Shown in pieces: positions 41,953-51,089 of a stretch of DNA of 64,000 bases. Each line of letters starts with the position of its first letter. Position 1 is the stretch's first letter. The position numbers and the translations under genes are program-made. A model generated the notes under the pieces. That model made no database searches and was not told the DNA's origin. It saw only the letters and a program-made list of their open reading frames with translations. This DNA is from Gilvibacter sediminis (GTDB lineage Bacteria; Bacteroidota; Bacteroidia; Flavobacteriales; Flavobacteriaceae): the NCBI RefSeq assembly GCF_028561565.1, contig NZ_JAQQTE010000004.1, positions 513,017 through 577,016 on the forward strand, in the 5' to 3' direction.

Positions 41953-43351
41953 GGACTTCTTCAATAGCAGTGTCTCCGCCATTATTAAGCTCGTCTAAGA
42001 CCTGATAGAAAAATACGTAGCGGCTTCTCGGGTAGTTCATGACCACATCAGCAGGAATCCCCAAGCCTTCATAATTTTCACCCTTCATGGAATAATAAAC
42101 CTCATTGGAAAGGCCAAATTCCATTCCGTTGGGCATTTCCCGATCAAAGATGTCACTAAATACTCCCTCTGTCCTATCTCCAATACGCGTCACTGAAGGA
42201 ATTTCCAAACTGGTCAAGGTCATGATTTCAGTGGCCGAAGCGGACTCCGGAGAGATTAATAAGTAAACAGGCAACGTACTTTGACGCTCCCCGGCATGCA
42301 AGTAGACCTTATTCTCTGGCGTCAAGGCTCCTTGAAACCAAGCTTGTTTGGAAAAGACTTGTTTGCGTTGTGGATTGAAAAAACTCAGGACTTCCATCCC
42401 GATCTCGTCAGAACCACCGCCGTTGAAGCGTACGTCAATGATCAAGGCTTCAACATCTTCAAAATCATCCAAGACCTGGTTAAACAAACGGTTGATCCCG
42501 GCCACTTCATTGTCTGAATGACTGATGTCTTCTTCTGCCATTTCAAAATACTGCTCAAAGAAAGCTTCAATATCATCCGTTTGCTCAATGTCGTAATCTG
42601 CAAAACCAAGCATCTGATTGAGTTGTAAATAGCCTACCTTTTCGTTTATCTTTCCCCATTGAAAGAACCCAAAGGTCGATACCTTGAGGTCTTTGACGTA
42701 GTGGTTGGCAATAGAGTCTCTAACACGTCTACCGCTTATGGGTGTTGGCCCCGATTCTGACTCTTCGGATTCAGCGGCCTCTCGCAAAGCGTAGGCGGCT
42801 TCTTCTACTTCATCACTTGCGGAAAGCCCAATATGACCGTCATCAAAACTGTCCAACATATCTTCCAAAACGTTGTAAAGCTCAGCGTCTGTGGTCTGCG
42901 GAGTCACTTTAGAGCGATACAAGGCATAGGTAGAATCCCAATTGATGTTGCGCTCTTTAAAATAGGCGTAATGATCTCTAAAGGTCTCTGCCACCACTTC
43001 AAAATTTAATACCGGATCTGCATAGGCTGTGGTGTCTCGGTTTTTACAGATCAAAGGAGCGTCGTCAATACGAGTAAACGTATACCGATTGATCCCATTG
43101 TCCAGACGTAATGTGTCATTCTCCACATAAATTTGATCCCCAAACATGGTAATATCCCCAGAAAGCACGGGTAAACAAGAGATCGACGTAGTCTGAGCCA
43201 ATTTAAAAGCTCCTTGCTCTATTTTAACTATTCGACCATAACCTACGGATTGCCAAACCCCGTCCATGGGGTTGGTTGATTCTTCTGAGTTGCCACAATT
43301 TGCAAGGCATAGGCATAAAGCCAAAGCACCTAAGATTTTGATTGATTTCAT
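41936..43351 (-). CDS. S41-family peptidase, lipoprotein
   Basis: A 471-residue lipoprotein (lipobox CLANC at about residues 16-20). The S41 catalytic region (about 215-450) contains EALIIDVRFNGGGSDEIG and SPESASATEIMTLT, where the Ser in ASATE is the nucleophile, followed by RIGDRTEGVFSD. Residues 100-190 form a helical cap (FEVVAETFRDHYAYF...). It starts immediately after the stop of the small membrane gene upstream (no gap). It cleaves peptides or proteins in the periplasm; substrate unknown. Confidence 0.85.
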   Translation of the reverse strand: MKSIKILGALALCLCLANCGNSEESTNPMDGVWQSVGYGRIVKIEQGAFKLAQTTSISCLPVLSGDITMFGDQIYVENDTLRLDNGINRYTFTRIDDAPLICKNRDTTAYADPVLNFEVVAETFRDHYAYFKERNINWDSTYALYRSKVTPQTTDAELYNVLEDMLDSFDDGHIGLSASDEVEEAAYALREAAESEESESGPTPISGRRVRDSIANHYVKDLKVSTFGFFQWGKINEKVGYLQLNQMLGFADYDIEQTDDIEAFFEQYFEMAEEDISHSDNEVAGINRLFNQVLDDFEDVEALIIDVRFNGGGSDEIGMEVLSFFNPQRKQVFSKQAWFQGALTPENKVYLHAGERQSTLPVYLLISPESASATEIMTLTSLEIPSVTRIGDRTEGVFSDIFDREMPNGMEFGLSNEVYYSMKGENYEGLGIPADVVMNYPRSRYVFFYQVLDELNNGGDTAIEEVLKLHQ

Positions 43352-43588
43352 TTATTCTTTGTTTTTTGATTGATCCTTGAGTTGCTCGTTGATGATCCCC
43401 GCTCTAATGAGCAGCACCACGCCGCTTAAAACCAAACCGATACCGGCAGTTCCTCCCAACGTCCAAAGCCAGAAGTCGGCCCCATTGTGTTTGAGTTGAG
43501 AACATTCTAAGGCAACACTTAGACCGCTTCCCAGAAGTAATGCACCCACTACTCCATTGAACCACCACTGCTTTTTTTGCTTGTTCAT
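43352..43588 (-). CDS. Small two-helix membrane protein
   Basis: A 78-residue protein with two membrane helices (about residues 10-28 and 39-62), short basic ends (NKQKKQWW and KDQSKNKE) and a middle loop with Cys-Ser-Gln-Leu. It is directly adjacent to the S41 lipoprotein gene (stop and start touch), which suggests coexpression. No family recognised. Confidence 0.65.
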   Translation of the reverse strand: MNKQKKQWWFNGVVGALLLGSGLSVALECSQLKHNGADFWLWTLGGTAGIGLVLSGVVLLIRAGIINEQLKDQSKNKE

Positions 43589-43596
43589 CTTTGGTT

Positions 43597-43626
43597 TTTG
43601 TAGCCTAAAAATAATGAATACCTTAG
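43597..43626 (+). promoter_or_regulatory. Candidate promoter of the gluconate operon
   Basis: TTTG (43597-43600) and TACCTTAG (43619-43626) are separated by 18 bases. The -7 box differs by one base from TAnnTTTG, and lies 25 bases before the lactonase ATG. It would drive the gluconate genes. Confidence 0.4.
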
Positions 43627-43651
43627 TGCAAACAACTAAACAACTACCCGA

Positions 43652-44662
43652 ATGATCCCAAATTGGCTCCGGCTATCGAGCTACAGCGCACTGCTCCTAA
43701 CCTTATCTTTAAGTTGCAAATCAGAAGCTCAAAAACCCTCCGAAGAACCCCAAGACCCTCCTAAAGAAGCCGTTCAACTTGCCTTTGAAAACAAATCAGA
43801 ACTCGGTGAAGGTCCGGTTTGGAATGCCAAAACACAAGAGTTGTATTGGGTAGATATCCTCAACAAAGAACTTCATATTTTTTCTCCGGATACTCAAGAA
43901 GATAGCGCGCTCAAGGTTCCGTCTAGAATAGGAACGGTGGTGCCATATAGTCCGCGACAAGCTGTAGTTGCTTTAGAAGATGGCATCTACAAGATCAACC
44001 TTCAAAGTGGTGATTTGGAACTCCTTTCTGATGTGGAAAAAGAAGAAACGAAGAACCGTTTCAATGACGGCAAATGTGACCCTGCCGGGAATTTATGGGT
44101 AGGAAGCATGAATTTGGCAGAAAATGAAGCTTCTGGGAATCTCTACAAGATCCAACCAGACGGCACCACCACAAAAATGTTAGACAGTATTACTATTTCT
44201 AACGGAATTGTTTGGGACCGACGCGCCACTACCATGTACTATATAGACACACCAACTGGAGTAATTCGCGCATTTGACTATGACAAAAATACCGCCAGTA
44301 TCAGCAATGAACGCGTAGTTGTCAAAGTAGATCCAGCTGATGGTTTTCCCGACGGAATGGCCATAGATGAGAACAACAATCTCTGGGTTGGACTTTGGAA
44401 CGGAAACGCCGTTGTGCAGTACAATTCTAAGACGGGTGAAATGATGCAAAAAGTTGAAGTGCCTGCACACAATGTAACGGCCGCAGCCTTTGGAGGCCCT
44501 GATCTGGATATACTTTATATCACTTCTGCACGCGTGGATATGACGGATGAGGAACTTGAAAAGTATCCCCTAGCCGGATCTGTTTTTAGCTATAAACCTG
44601 GAGTAAAAGGCCAAAAAGCAGACGTTTTTGGTCAATCAAGATTCACAGAAAACACCCCTTAA
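43652..44662 (+). CDS. SMP-30/gluconolactonase-like lipoprotein
   Basis: A 336-residue protein with a lipoprotein signal (lipobox TLSLSC, Cys near residue 24) and a Glu/Pro/Lys linker, then an SMP-30/gluconolactonase beta-propeller (about 45-325). Landmarks: SELGEGPVWNAKTQELYWVDI with the metal-binding Glu, RFNDGKCDPAGNLWVGSM with the Asn and Asp, and DGMAIDENNNLWVG. The family hydrolyses glucono-delta-lactone or related lactones with a divalent metal. Exported lactonase plus the following kinase and permease form one pathway. Confidence 0.88.
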   Translation: MIPNWLRLSSYSALLLTLSLSCKSEAQKPSEEPQDPPKEAVQLAFENKSELGEGPVWNAKTQELYWVDILNKELHIFSPDTQEDSALKVPSRIGTVVPYSPRQAVVALEDGIYKINLQSGDLELLSDVEKEETKNRFNDGKCDPAGNLWVGSMNLAENEASGNLYKIQPDGTTTKMLDSITISNGIVWDRRATTMYYIDTPTGVIRAFDYDKNTASISNERVVVKVDPADGFPDGMAIDENNNLWVGLWNGNAVVQYNSKTGEMMQKVEVPAHNVTAAAFGGPDLDILYITSARVDMTDEELEKYPLAGSVFSYKPGVKGQKADVFGQSRFTENTP

Positions 44663-44663
44663 A

Positions 44664-46541
44664 TTGAGTTTGATCTACGTAATCATGGGCGTTAGCGGCA
44701 GTGGAAAAACTACCGTGGGTAAGGTCTTGGCCAACCAATTAGGTTTTCCTTTTTTGGATGCTGACGATTTTCATCCGCAAGCCAATATTGATAAAATGCA
44801 AGCTGGAAAGGCCTTGAATGACAAGGACCGTAAACCCTGGCTGGAAAGCCTAAATCAGGAGTTGAAAAAACACAAAGACACTGGTGTAGTACTGGCCTGT
44901 TCTGCCTTAAAGGCTTCCTACCGTGAAAGCTTAGAAGAAGGGATAAAGGTTCATTGGACGCATTTAGCAGGAGATTTTGAATTGATTCAAGCTCGTATGC
45001 AGCTGCGATCGCATTTTATGCCCGCTTCCCTGCTACAGTCGCAATTTGACACCTTAGAACCTTTAGAAAGCGGTTTGACGCTTGATATAGACAGTGATGT
45101 TGAATTTCTAGTGCATATGATCCGCGCTAAATACGAGACTAAAGGACCAGCCCATTGGGGAATCGTAGGCATGGGAGTTATGGGACAATCCCTTGCCCGT
45201 AATTCGGTAAATGCGGGTATAAGAACAGCCGTCTTTAACCGTGCTACTGAGGGAGAAGAACTGGTCATTGCCAAAATGCTGACAAAATATCCCGACCCCA
45301 AGCTTTACGGGTATACCGATTGGAAAGAATTTACAGCTAAGCTGAGCCTGCCGAGAAAGATCCTACTAATGGTTCCTGCAGGAAAGGCCATAGACGCGGT
45401 ATTGGAAGAGCTTTTGCCGTTTTTAAGCCCTGGTGATTGTATCGTTGATGGAGGGAATTCGCATTTTTCAGATACACAGCGTCGCATTCAAGAACTTATA
45501 GAGCGAGACATAGAATACCTAGGGATGGGTGTTTCTGGCGGTGAGAAGGGCGCATTAGAAGGTCCTGCTATGATGCCAGGCGGCTCTAAAGTTGCTTTTA
45601 ATGCACTACAACCCATTTTAGACAAGATTGCAGCCAAAGACCCTAAAGGCAATCCCTGTGTGGGCTATTTAGGTCAAGGCGGTTGCGGACATTTGGTCAA
45701 AACAGTACATAACGGTATTGAGTATGCAGAGATGCAGCTTTTGGCGGAAGTATACAGTCTGCTATTGGCTTCTGATATTCCAAGATCTGAATTTGGATCC
45801 ATTTTTAATGATTGGGACCAAGGGGAATACAGCAGTTATCTCTTAGGTCTTATGCCCTCTATAATGAATAAAAAAGAGGGTGATGCCTATTTGATTGATA
45901 AAATTTTACCCATGGCTGGGGCTAAGGGCACTGGGGCATGGACGTCTATAACAGCCTTAGAGAATGGCCAAGACATGAGTATTTCTACAGCTGCCGTTAA
46001 CGCCAGAAATCATTCTCAAGCCATTTGGCATAAATTTCCTCAAATACAAGAAAATCACAGAAAGCCGTCAAGAGGTGTCAAACTAGAATTAGAGCGCATT
46101 TTAAAGGGATATCAAGCTGCGAGAATACTGAATCATCTGCAGGGTTTACAGTTCATTCACACTATGGGAACAATTAGCAATTGGGATCTAGATTTAAGTG
46201 AAGTGACGCGAATTTGGACCAACGGCTGTATTTTAAAATCTCAATTGATAGAATTACTTACCGAAAAAATTGCTGCAGATTTTGACCATTTAAATTTGTG
46301 GAGTTATAACTGTTACATTGCGCTATTTCAGGATTTTAAATACACCCTGAATCTAGGTTGGCAAAACGATATACACATGCCTGTGTTCAATGCAGCTTGG
46401 CAATATGGCCTTGGCGTTAGTTCTGCCGAATCAAATGCCAATATTATTCAGGCCCAAAGAGATTTCTTTGGAGCGCACACCTATAAGCGAAAGGATCATC
46501 ATCCTTCAGAAAACTTTCACACCGACTGGACCAAACCATGA
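44664..46541 (+). CDS. Fused gluconokinase - 6-phosphogluconate dehydrogenase
   Basis: A 625-residue protein. Residues 1-160 are gluconokinase (GntK type): MGVSGSGKTTVG P-loop, LDADDFHP, and RSHFMPASLLQSQF. Residues 165-625 are decarboxylating 6-phosphogluconate dehydrogenase: Rossmann GMGVMG near 169-174, VDGGNSHFSDT, GMGVSGGEKGALEGPAMMPGG, KTVHNGIEYAEMQ with the catalytic Lys and Glu, AKGTGAWTS, and the C-terminal RDFFGAHTY. Together they convert gluconate to ribulose-5-phosphate. The start is uncertain: TTG at 44664 just after the upstream stop is chosen; TTG 44670 or ATG 44685 would shorten the leader. It overlaps the permease gene by 4 bases. Confidence 0.88.
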   Translation: MSLIYVIMGVSGSGKTTVGKVLANQLGFPFLDADDFHPQANIDKMQAGKALNDKDRKPWLESLNQELKKHKDTGVVLACSALKASYRESLEEGIKVHWTHLAGDFELIQARMQLRSHFMPASLLQSQFDTLEPLESGLTLDIDSDVEFLVHMIRAKYETKGPAHWGIVGMGVMGQSLARNSVNAGIRTAVFNRATEGEELVIAKMLTKYPDPKLYGYTDWKEFTAKLSLPRKILLMVPAGKAIDAVLEELLPFLSPGDCIVDGGNSHFSDTQRRIQELIERDIEYLGMGVSGGEKGALEGPAMMPGGSKVAFNALQPILDKIAAKDPKGNPCVGYLGQGGCGHLVKTVHNGIEYAEMQLLAEVYSLLLASDIPRSEFGSIFNDWDQGEYSSYLLGLMPSIMNKKEGDAYLIDKILPMAGAKGTGAWTSITALENGQDMSISTAAVNARNHSQAIWHKFPQIQENHRKPSRGVKLELERILKGYQAARILNHLQGLQFIHTMGTISNWDLDLSEVTRIWTNGCILKSQLIELLTEKIAADFDHLNLWSYNCYIALFQDFKYTLNLGWQNDIHMPVFNAAWQYGLGVSSAESNANIIQAQRDFFGAHTYKRKDHHPSENFHTDWTKP

Positions 46542-47881
46542 TAGATTACAACTTACTTTTAGCCGTATTTGCAGGAATAGCGGTGCTTTTGGCCTTAATT
46601 CTGCGTTTTAAAGTTCAAGCCTTTATCGCTTTATTGATTGCGAGTATACTCGTTGGGATTTTGGCAGGTATGCCTCCATTAGAGATCATCAGTACCATGA
46701 AGGACGGAATGGGCAACACCTTGGGCTTTGTGGCTTTAGTAGTTGGATTGGGCGCTATGTTCGGCGCCATATTAGAACATTCTGGCGGTGCCGGAGCTTT
46801 GGCGCGTTACCTCATTGGTAAGGCAGGAGAAAAACGAACCTCATGGGCGCTTACTGCTACAGGATTTTTAGTGGCGATCCCGGTCTTTTTTGATGTAGCT
46901 TTCATCATATTGGTTCCATTGATCTATTCGCTTCAACGCACTACTAAAAAGTCTTTGTTGCTATACGGAATACCGCTATTGGCCGGACTTGCCATTACAC
47001 ACACCTTTATTCCTCCTACTCCTGGCCCGGTTGCTGTAGCAGATATTCTAAAGGCCGATTTAGGTTGGGTGATCCTTTTTGGATTCATCGTTGGCTTGCC
47101 TACTGCCATAGTTTGCGGCCCCATCTTTGGAAAGTATATCGCTAGTAAAATTCATTTGGACGCTCCAGAGGCGGACCTTCCTCCTGCTGAGGAAACACAA
47201 TTGCCTTCTGTGGGTATGATTGTAACTATAATTGGAATTCCCATTGTATTAATAGTATTAAACACGCTGATCAATAGTCCTTTGGGTGAATCTTGGGGTA
47301 TTCCAGAGGGTGTCAGCAATTGGATGCAAATGGTGGGACATCCCTTCTTTGCCTTGATCTTGGCCAATTTGATCGCCTGGTACTTTTTAGGTTTAAAGCG
47401 AGGAATGGCAGCAGCTACCCTTCAAAAAATTACCACCAAGTCCATGGAGCCTGCCGGAATCATCATTTTACTTACTGGTGCTGGAGGTGTGTTTAAGGAA
47501 ATGTTGATCAACACCGGTGCTGGTGAAATGCTGGCCAATTACTTCGCAGAACAAGGCTTACCGCTTCTACTGTTTGCCTTTATTGTAGCAGCCTTAGTGC
47601 GTATCTTACAAGGTTCTGCAACTGTGGCAATGATCACGGCCGCAGGAGTTACCGCTCCCATCCTATCTCAGGTTGACGGTGAAATGGACAAGGCTCTTTT
47701 GGTTATTGCGATTGCGGCTGGTTCCACTATTCTTTCTCACGTGAACGATAGCGGATTCTGGCTGGTGAGTAAATACCTCGGAATGACCGAACAGCAAACC
47801 TTTAAAAGCTTTACTACCATGACGGTAATTCTAGCCTTGGTTGGTTTTACTCTGGTAAGTATCTTATCCTTATTGGTTTAG
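46538..47881 (+). CDS. GntP-family gluconate:H+ symporter
   Basis: A 447-residue polytopic protein with about 12-13 membrane segments of the GntP family: GLGAMFGAILEHSGGAGALARYL, TGFLVAIPVFFDVAFIILVPL and GLAITHTFIPPTPGPVAVA are family landmarks. It takes up gluconate or a related aldonate across the inner membrane with protons. It starts within the end of the fused kinase-dehydrogenase gene (4-base overlap), so lactonase, fused enzyme and permease form a complete operon. The last gene lacks a clear terminator. Confidence 0.93.
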   Translation: MIDYNLLLAVFAGIAVLLALILRFKVQAFIALLIASILVGILAGMPPLEIISTMKDGMGNTLGFVALVVGLGAMFGAILEHSGGAGALARYLIGKAGEKRTSWALTATGFLVAIPVFFDVAFIILVPLIYSLQRTTKKSLLLYGIPLLAGLAITHTFIPPTPGPVAVADILKADLGWVILFGFIVGLPTAIVCGPIFGKYIASKIHLDAPEADLPPAEETQLPSVGMIVTIIGIPIVLIVLNTLINSPLGESWGIPEGVSNWMQMVGHPFFALILANLIAWYFLGLKRGMAAATLQKITTKSMEPAGIIILLTGAGGVFKEMLINTGAGEMLANYFAEQGLPLLLFAFIVAALVRILQGSATVAMITAAGVTAPILSQVDGEMDKALLVIAIAAGSTILSHVNDSGFWLVSKYLGMTEQQTFKSFTTMTVILALVGFTLVSILSLLV

Positions 47882-47942
47882 AATCGGATTGTGGCATAAC
47901 CTTTGTATGTTAAAGACTTGTTAACTTAAAACAAGCTTTCTC

Positions 47943-48497
47943 ATGCGAAATTCAAGAATCAGACCGGATGTAAACGCCGGTAGCGTAGCCGATATTGCCT
48001 TTTTACTGCTGATCTTCTTTCTAGTCTGCACCACCATCAATGTGGAAGAAGGAATAGCAAGAGACCTCCCCAAACCCTGTGCCGATGGTGCTCCATGTAA
48101 TGTATTCATCGCGCAGAACAACTTATTAACCATCGCTCTAGGTGAAAATAATCAACTCCTTGTAAATGATATGGTTGAAGATATTTCAAACCTCAAATTT
48201 ATCTTGTTGGACTTTATTGATAATAACGCTTCAGATACCTGTGATTACTGTTTAGGAGCGGGCCTTCCATTGGCTTCAGATCATCCACAAAAAGCCATGA
48301 TAAGCATTGAAACCATGAGAAATGCGAGCTATGACAGTTATGTAGCTGTTCAAGATGAGATCACCGCTGCTTATTTTGAATTGCGGGTACGTTATGCAGT
48401 ACAACAATTTGACAAACCACTCAACGAACTCAATCCGCAGGAGCTCAAAGAAGTAAAGGAAGCCTATCCATTTCAGATCATGGAATCCAGCTTGTAA
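47943..48497 (+). CDS. ExbD/TolR-family biopolymer transport protein
   Basis: A 184-residue protein with a short basic N-terminus, one membrane helix (about residues 17-33: VADIAFLLLIFFLVCTTI) carrying the conserved proton-channel Asp, and a periplasmic domain. The N-terminal DVNAGSVADIAFLLLIFFLV is diagnostic for ExbD. An insert with CDYCLGAG and other Cys residues (four to five in all) is unusual. No exbB, tonB or tolQ gene is nearby, so the partner is elsewhere. It lies 61 bases after the permease and is followed by a terminator. Confidence 0.85.
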   Translation: MRNSRIRPDVNAGSVADIAFLLLIFFLVCTTINVEEGIARDLPKPCADGAPCNVFIAQNNLLTIALGENNQLLVNDMVEDISNLKFILLDFIDNNASDTCDYCLGAGLPLASDHPQKAMISIETMRNASYDSYVAVQDEITAAYFELRVRYAVQQFDKPLNELNPQELKEVKEAYPFQIMESSL

Positions 48498-48519
48498 GCA
48501 AGATTATTTGTACTTTTAG

Positions 48520-48545
48520 AAGGTCGGACATTCCGGCCTTTTTTT
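48520..48545 (+). terminator. Intrinsic terminator
   Basis: AAGGTCGG pairs with CCGGCCTT (8 bp, one G-T pair) around a 5-base loop, followed by five T beyond the stem. It lies 23 bases after the exbD stop and only 16 bases before the dipeptidase GTG, so read-through or a promoter overlapping it must serve that gene. Confidence 0.8.
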
Positions 48546-48560
48546 ATAAACTGACCAAAA

Positions 48561-49868
48561 GTGAAAAATCTCTCCCTACTGGGTCTATGCCTGTTATTGG
48601 CAGTAGGCTGCAAACAAACCAATGAAACCATGAGTGACGATGCATTATTGGCCTCGGCCAAGGATATCCATGAGCGTGTGATTACTCTAGACACCCACTG
48701 CGATATCAACGTTAGTAATTTCACGGACTCCATCAATTATACTCAGGATCTACAAACACAGATCACGCTTCCTAAAATGAAGGAAGGCGGCTTGGATGTG
48801 GCGTGGTTTATTGTATATACGGGCCAAGACTCGCTTAACACAGCCGGTTATGCACGTGCTTATGAGAACGCGATGGCCAAGTTCAATGCCATTCACAGGC
48901 TTTGCGATTCTATTGCACCAAATGAAATTGAAATGGCCTATACCAGTGAGGATGTACGCCGAATCAGCGCCAGCGGTAAAAAAGTGGCCATGATCGGTAT
49001 TGAGAACGGATATCCTGTAGGAGAAGATATTAGCAATGTCAAGAAATTCTATGACCTAGGCGGCCGCTATATGTCGCTCTCTCATAACGGACACAGTCAG
49101 CTTTGCGATTCCAACACCGGAGAAGAAGATGGTGTTTGGCTGCACGACGGTGTCTCTGAATTAGGGAAAGAAGTCATTGCAGAAATGAACAAATGGGGCA
49201 TGATGATCGATGTTTCGCATCCATCAAAGAAGTCTATGAAAGACATGATAGAACTTACAAAGGCTCCTATAATCGCCTCACACTCGTCAGCCCGAGCACT
49301 TTGCGATCACTCTAGAAACCTAGATGATGAGCAATTGATGTGGCTTAAAGAAAATGGCGGTGTGGTTCAAACTGTTGCATTTAAAAGCTATCTCAATACA
49401 GAAAAGTATGAAGCCCGCCAAGAAGCGGAGATCGTGGTCGCTAAACAGATCGCTGATTCCATGGGAGTAACTTGGATGGAGCGCAAAGAAGTAATGGCCT
49501 TACCTATGGCAGAGCGCCGTGAATACTTCAACTTTTACATGACTATGATGCCCATTCAAAAGCAGAAATTAGCTAAAATGACCGACCTCCCTCCTGCTGT
49601 TGATGTTGGTGATTTTGTAGATCATATCGATTATTTAGTGGAGAAGATCGGCATTGATCACGTAGGCATTAGCAGCGACTTTGATGGTGGTGGCGGAATT
49701 GCCGGTTGGGATGACGCTTCAGAAACCTTTAATGTAACCTTAGAGCTCGTAAAGCGCGGCTATACAGAAGAGCAGATCGAAAAGCTTTGGAGCGGAAACT
49801 TACTGCGTGTTTTGGATGAAGTTCAAGCTGTTGCCGCTAAAATCCAAGCAGAAGAAGCTGATGCTTAA
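48561..49868 (+). CDS. Membrane dipeptidase (M19), lipoprotein
   Basis: A 435-residue lipoprotein (start GTG, lipobox LAVGC at about residues 14-18). It is an M19 renal-dipeptidase-like TIM barrel: LDTHCDI gives the HxD zinc ligands, GIENGYPVGEDI the bridging Glu, LSHNGHSQLCDS the next His, IDVSHPSKKS and IASHSSARALCDHSRNLDD the second zinc His pair, and GISSDFDGGG the closing Asp. It cleaves dipeptides, also those with a D-residue, in the periplasm. Together with the VanX-like gene downstream it may recycle cell-wall or dietary dipeptides. Confidence 0.9.
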   Translation: MKNLSLLGLCLLLAVGCKQTNETMSDDALLASAKDIHERVITLDTHCDINVSNFTDSINYTQDLQTQITLPKMKEGGLDVAWFIVYTGQDSLNTAGYARAYENAMAKFNAIHRLCDSIAPNEIEMAYTSEDVRRISASGKKVAMIGIENGYPVGEDISNVKKFYDLGGRYMSLSHNGHSQLCDSNTGEEDGVWLHDGVSELGKEVIAEMNKWGMMIDVSHPSKKSMKDMIELTKAPIIASHSSARALCDHSRNLDDEQLMWLKENGGVVQTVAFKSYLNTEKYEARQEAEIVVAKQIADSMGVTWMERKEVMALPMAERREYFNFYMTMMPIQKQKLAKMTDLPPAVDVGDFVDHIDYLVEKIGIDHVGISSDFDGGGGIAGWDDASETFNVTLELVKRGYTEEQIEKLWSGNLLRVLDEVQAVAAKIQAEEADA

Positions 49869-50006
49869 GCCTTTCACCTAAACAAACCAAACAATTAACT
49901 ACTGCATTAAACCGTTAAACGAATAACGCAAGAATCCTAAAATATTTAGAGTTAGGTTTGATCATCATATAATACATTGATTGTCAAATACTAACCTCAC
50001 CAACTT

Positions 50007-50435
50007 ATGTATCTGAAAAATTCCCCCTACAAAGATCAGATCCTGAAAGAAGTTCAGTTTCCTTATGGAACCTTTTACTTCTTAGATCGCATCATCATCA
50101 GTGAAATCAAACAAGGTGTTAGTTTTACCTATGAACAGGCTAAGCCCGTCATTGAAACCGCCCTCGAATTTTATGGCGAGGACGCCAGTATTGGCTATAT
50201 CTCCAACCGTATCAATAATTACGCTCTAGCGCCTCAGGATTGGCTTAAATTCTTTAGAGAACGTGAAAACATTCACACGGTAGGCATTGTTGCCTACACA
50301 CCCATCGGTCTTACCAATATAATTTTAGAGAAGATCTTTATTAGAAGCCGCGTCAAACGCTTTACGAGCTTAGATTTTGCAATTGCTTGGACACGGACTC
50401 AAAACAGTATTGCTACGGAAGGAATCACCGCCTAA
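50007..50435 (+). CDS. Small cytosolic protein, unknown (STAS/SpoIIAA-like fold possible)
   Basis: A 142-residue protein without signal or membrane segment. It opens with YLKNSPYKDQILKEVQFPYGTFYFLDRIIISEI, then FTYEQAKPVIETALEFYGEDASIGYISNRINNYALAPQDWLKFF and IHTVGIVAYTPIGLTNIILEKIFI, a beta-alpha-beta order compatible with SpoIIAA-like/STAS proteins. Such proteins of Flavobacteriaceae are uncharacterised. It follows a 138-base gap and lies 34 bases before the VanX-like gene. The fold assignment is a guess from secondary structure. Confidence 0.55.
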   Translation: MYLKNSPYKDQILKEVQFPYGTFYFLDRIIISEIKQGVSFTYEQAKPVIETALEFYGEDASIGYISNRINNYALAPQDWLKFFRERENIHTVGIVAYTPIGLTNIILEKIFIRSRVKRFTSLDFAIAWTRTQNSIATEGITA

Positions 50436-50469
50436 GGATTAAGAACGCATTTTTTGGTACCTTGAAGTC

Positions 50470-51081
50470 ATGTTTGATCGACTTCTATTTGGAATGGCCC
50501 TTTTAATGGTGGCATCTTCCTTCAATCACCAAGATGATTTTATTCGTTTGGATTCGATTTCACCGCACTTCTATTACGACATACGCTATGCTACAGAGAA
50601 TAATTTTGTCGGCGAGGCGGTCTATGACTGCGGAATCTGTTTATTGCGTCCTGAGGCAGCTCAGGCCTTGAAAGAGGCAAACGAGTACTTCATGTCCTTG
50701 GGCTACTGCATTCAACTCTACGATTGCTATAGACCCTATCCTGTTCAAAAGAAACTTTGGGAAAAAGTGCCCAATCCCGCCTATGTGGCCAATCCCTATG
50801 ACGGAGGCTCCATTCACAACCGTGGCGCTGCGGTAGATCTGACTTTGGTTGATTTCAATGGAGATCCCGTAGATTTTGGAACCGATTACGACTACTTTGG
50901 CCGCGAAGCCCATATAGATTATATGGAGCACAGTCCAGAGATCTTGGCCAACAGAAAATTATTGTCGGAAGGTTTGGCTAAATTCGGTTTTAAAGGGATT
51001 CGTACCGAATGGTGGCATTTTAGCTATACAAAAAACAGCGGCTATCCGATTTCCGAACAGCCGCTGCCCTGCGAAGAGTAA
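50470..51081 (+). CDS. D-Ala-D-Ala dipeptidase (VanX/DdpX, M15D)
   Basis: A 203-residue M15D peptidase. YDIRYATENNFVGEAVYDCGICLL is the family opening; SIHNRGAAVDLTL has the SxHxxGxAxD zinc motif (His and Asp), and RTEWWHFSYT holds the catalytic Glu and third zinc His. A short hydrophobic leader (residues 1-17) may be a signal peptide. The enzyme cleaves D-Ala-D-Ala dipeptide. No vanH/vanA neighbour exists, so a catabolic, DdpX-like role is more likely than glycopeptide resistance. It overlaps nothing and faces the M16 gene with 8 bases between stops. Confidence 0.9.
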   Translation: MFDRLLFGMALLMVASSFNHQDDFIRLDSISPHFYYDIRYATENNFVGEAVYDCGICLLRPEAAQALKEANEYFMSLGYCIQLYDCYRPYPVQKKLWEKVPNPAYVANPYDGGSIHNRGAAVDLTLVDFNGDPVDFGTDYDYFGREAHIDYMEHSPEILANRKLLSEGLAKFGFKGIRTEWWHFSYTKNSGYPISEQPLPCEE

Positions 51082-51089
51082 ACAAGCGT

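Noticed and set aside
50470-51081. Glycopeptide resistance cluster (vanX)
   Set aside because: There are no vanH, vanA, vanR or vanS neighbours; a catabolic dipeptidase is more likely in a Gram-negative host.
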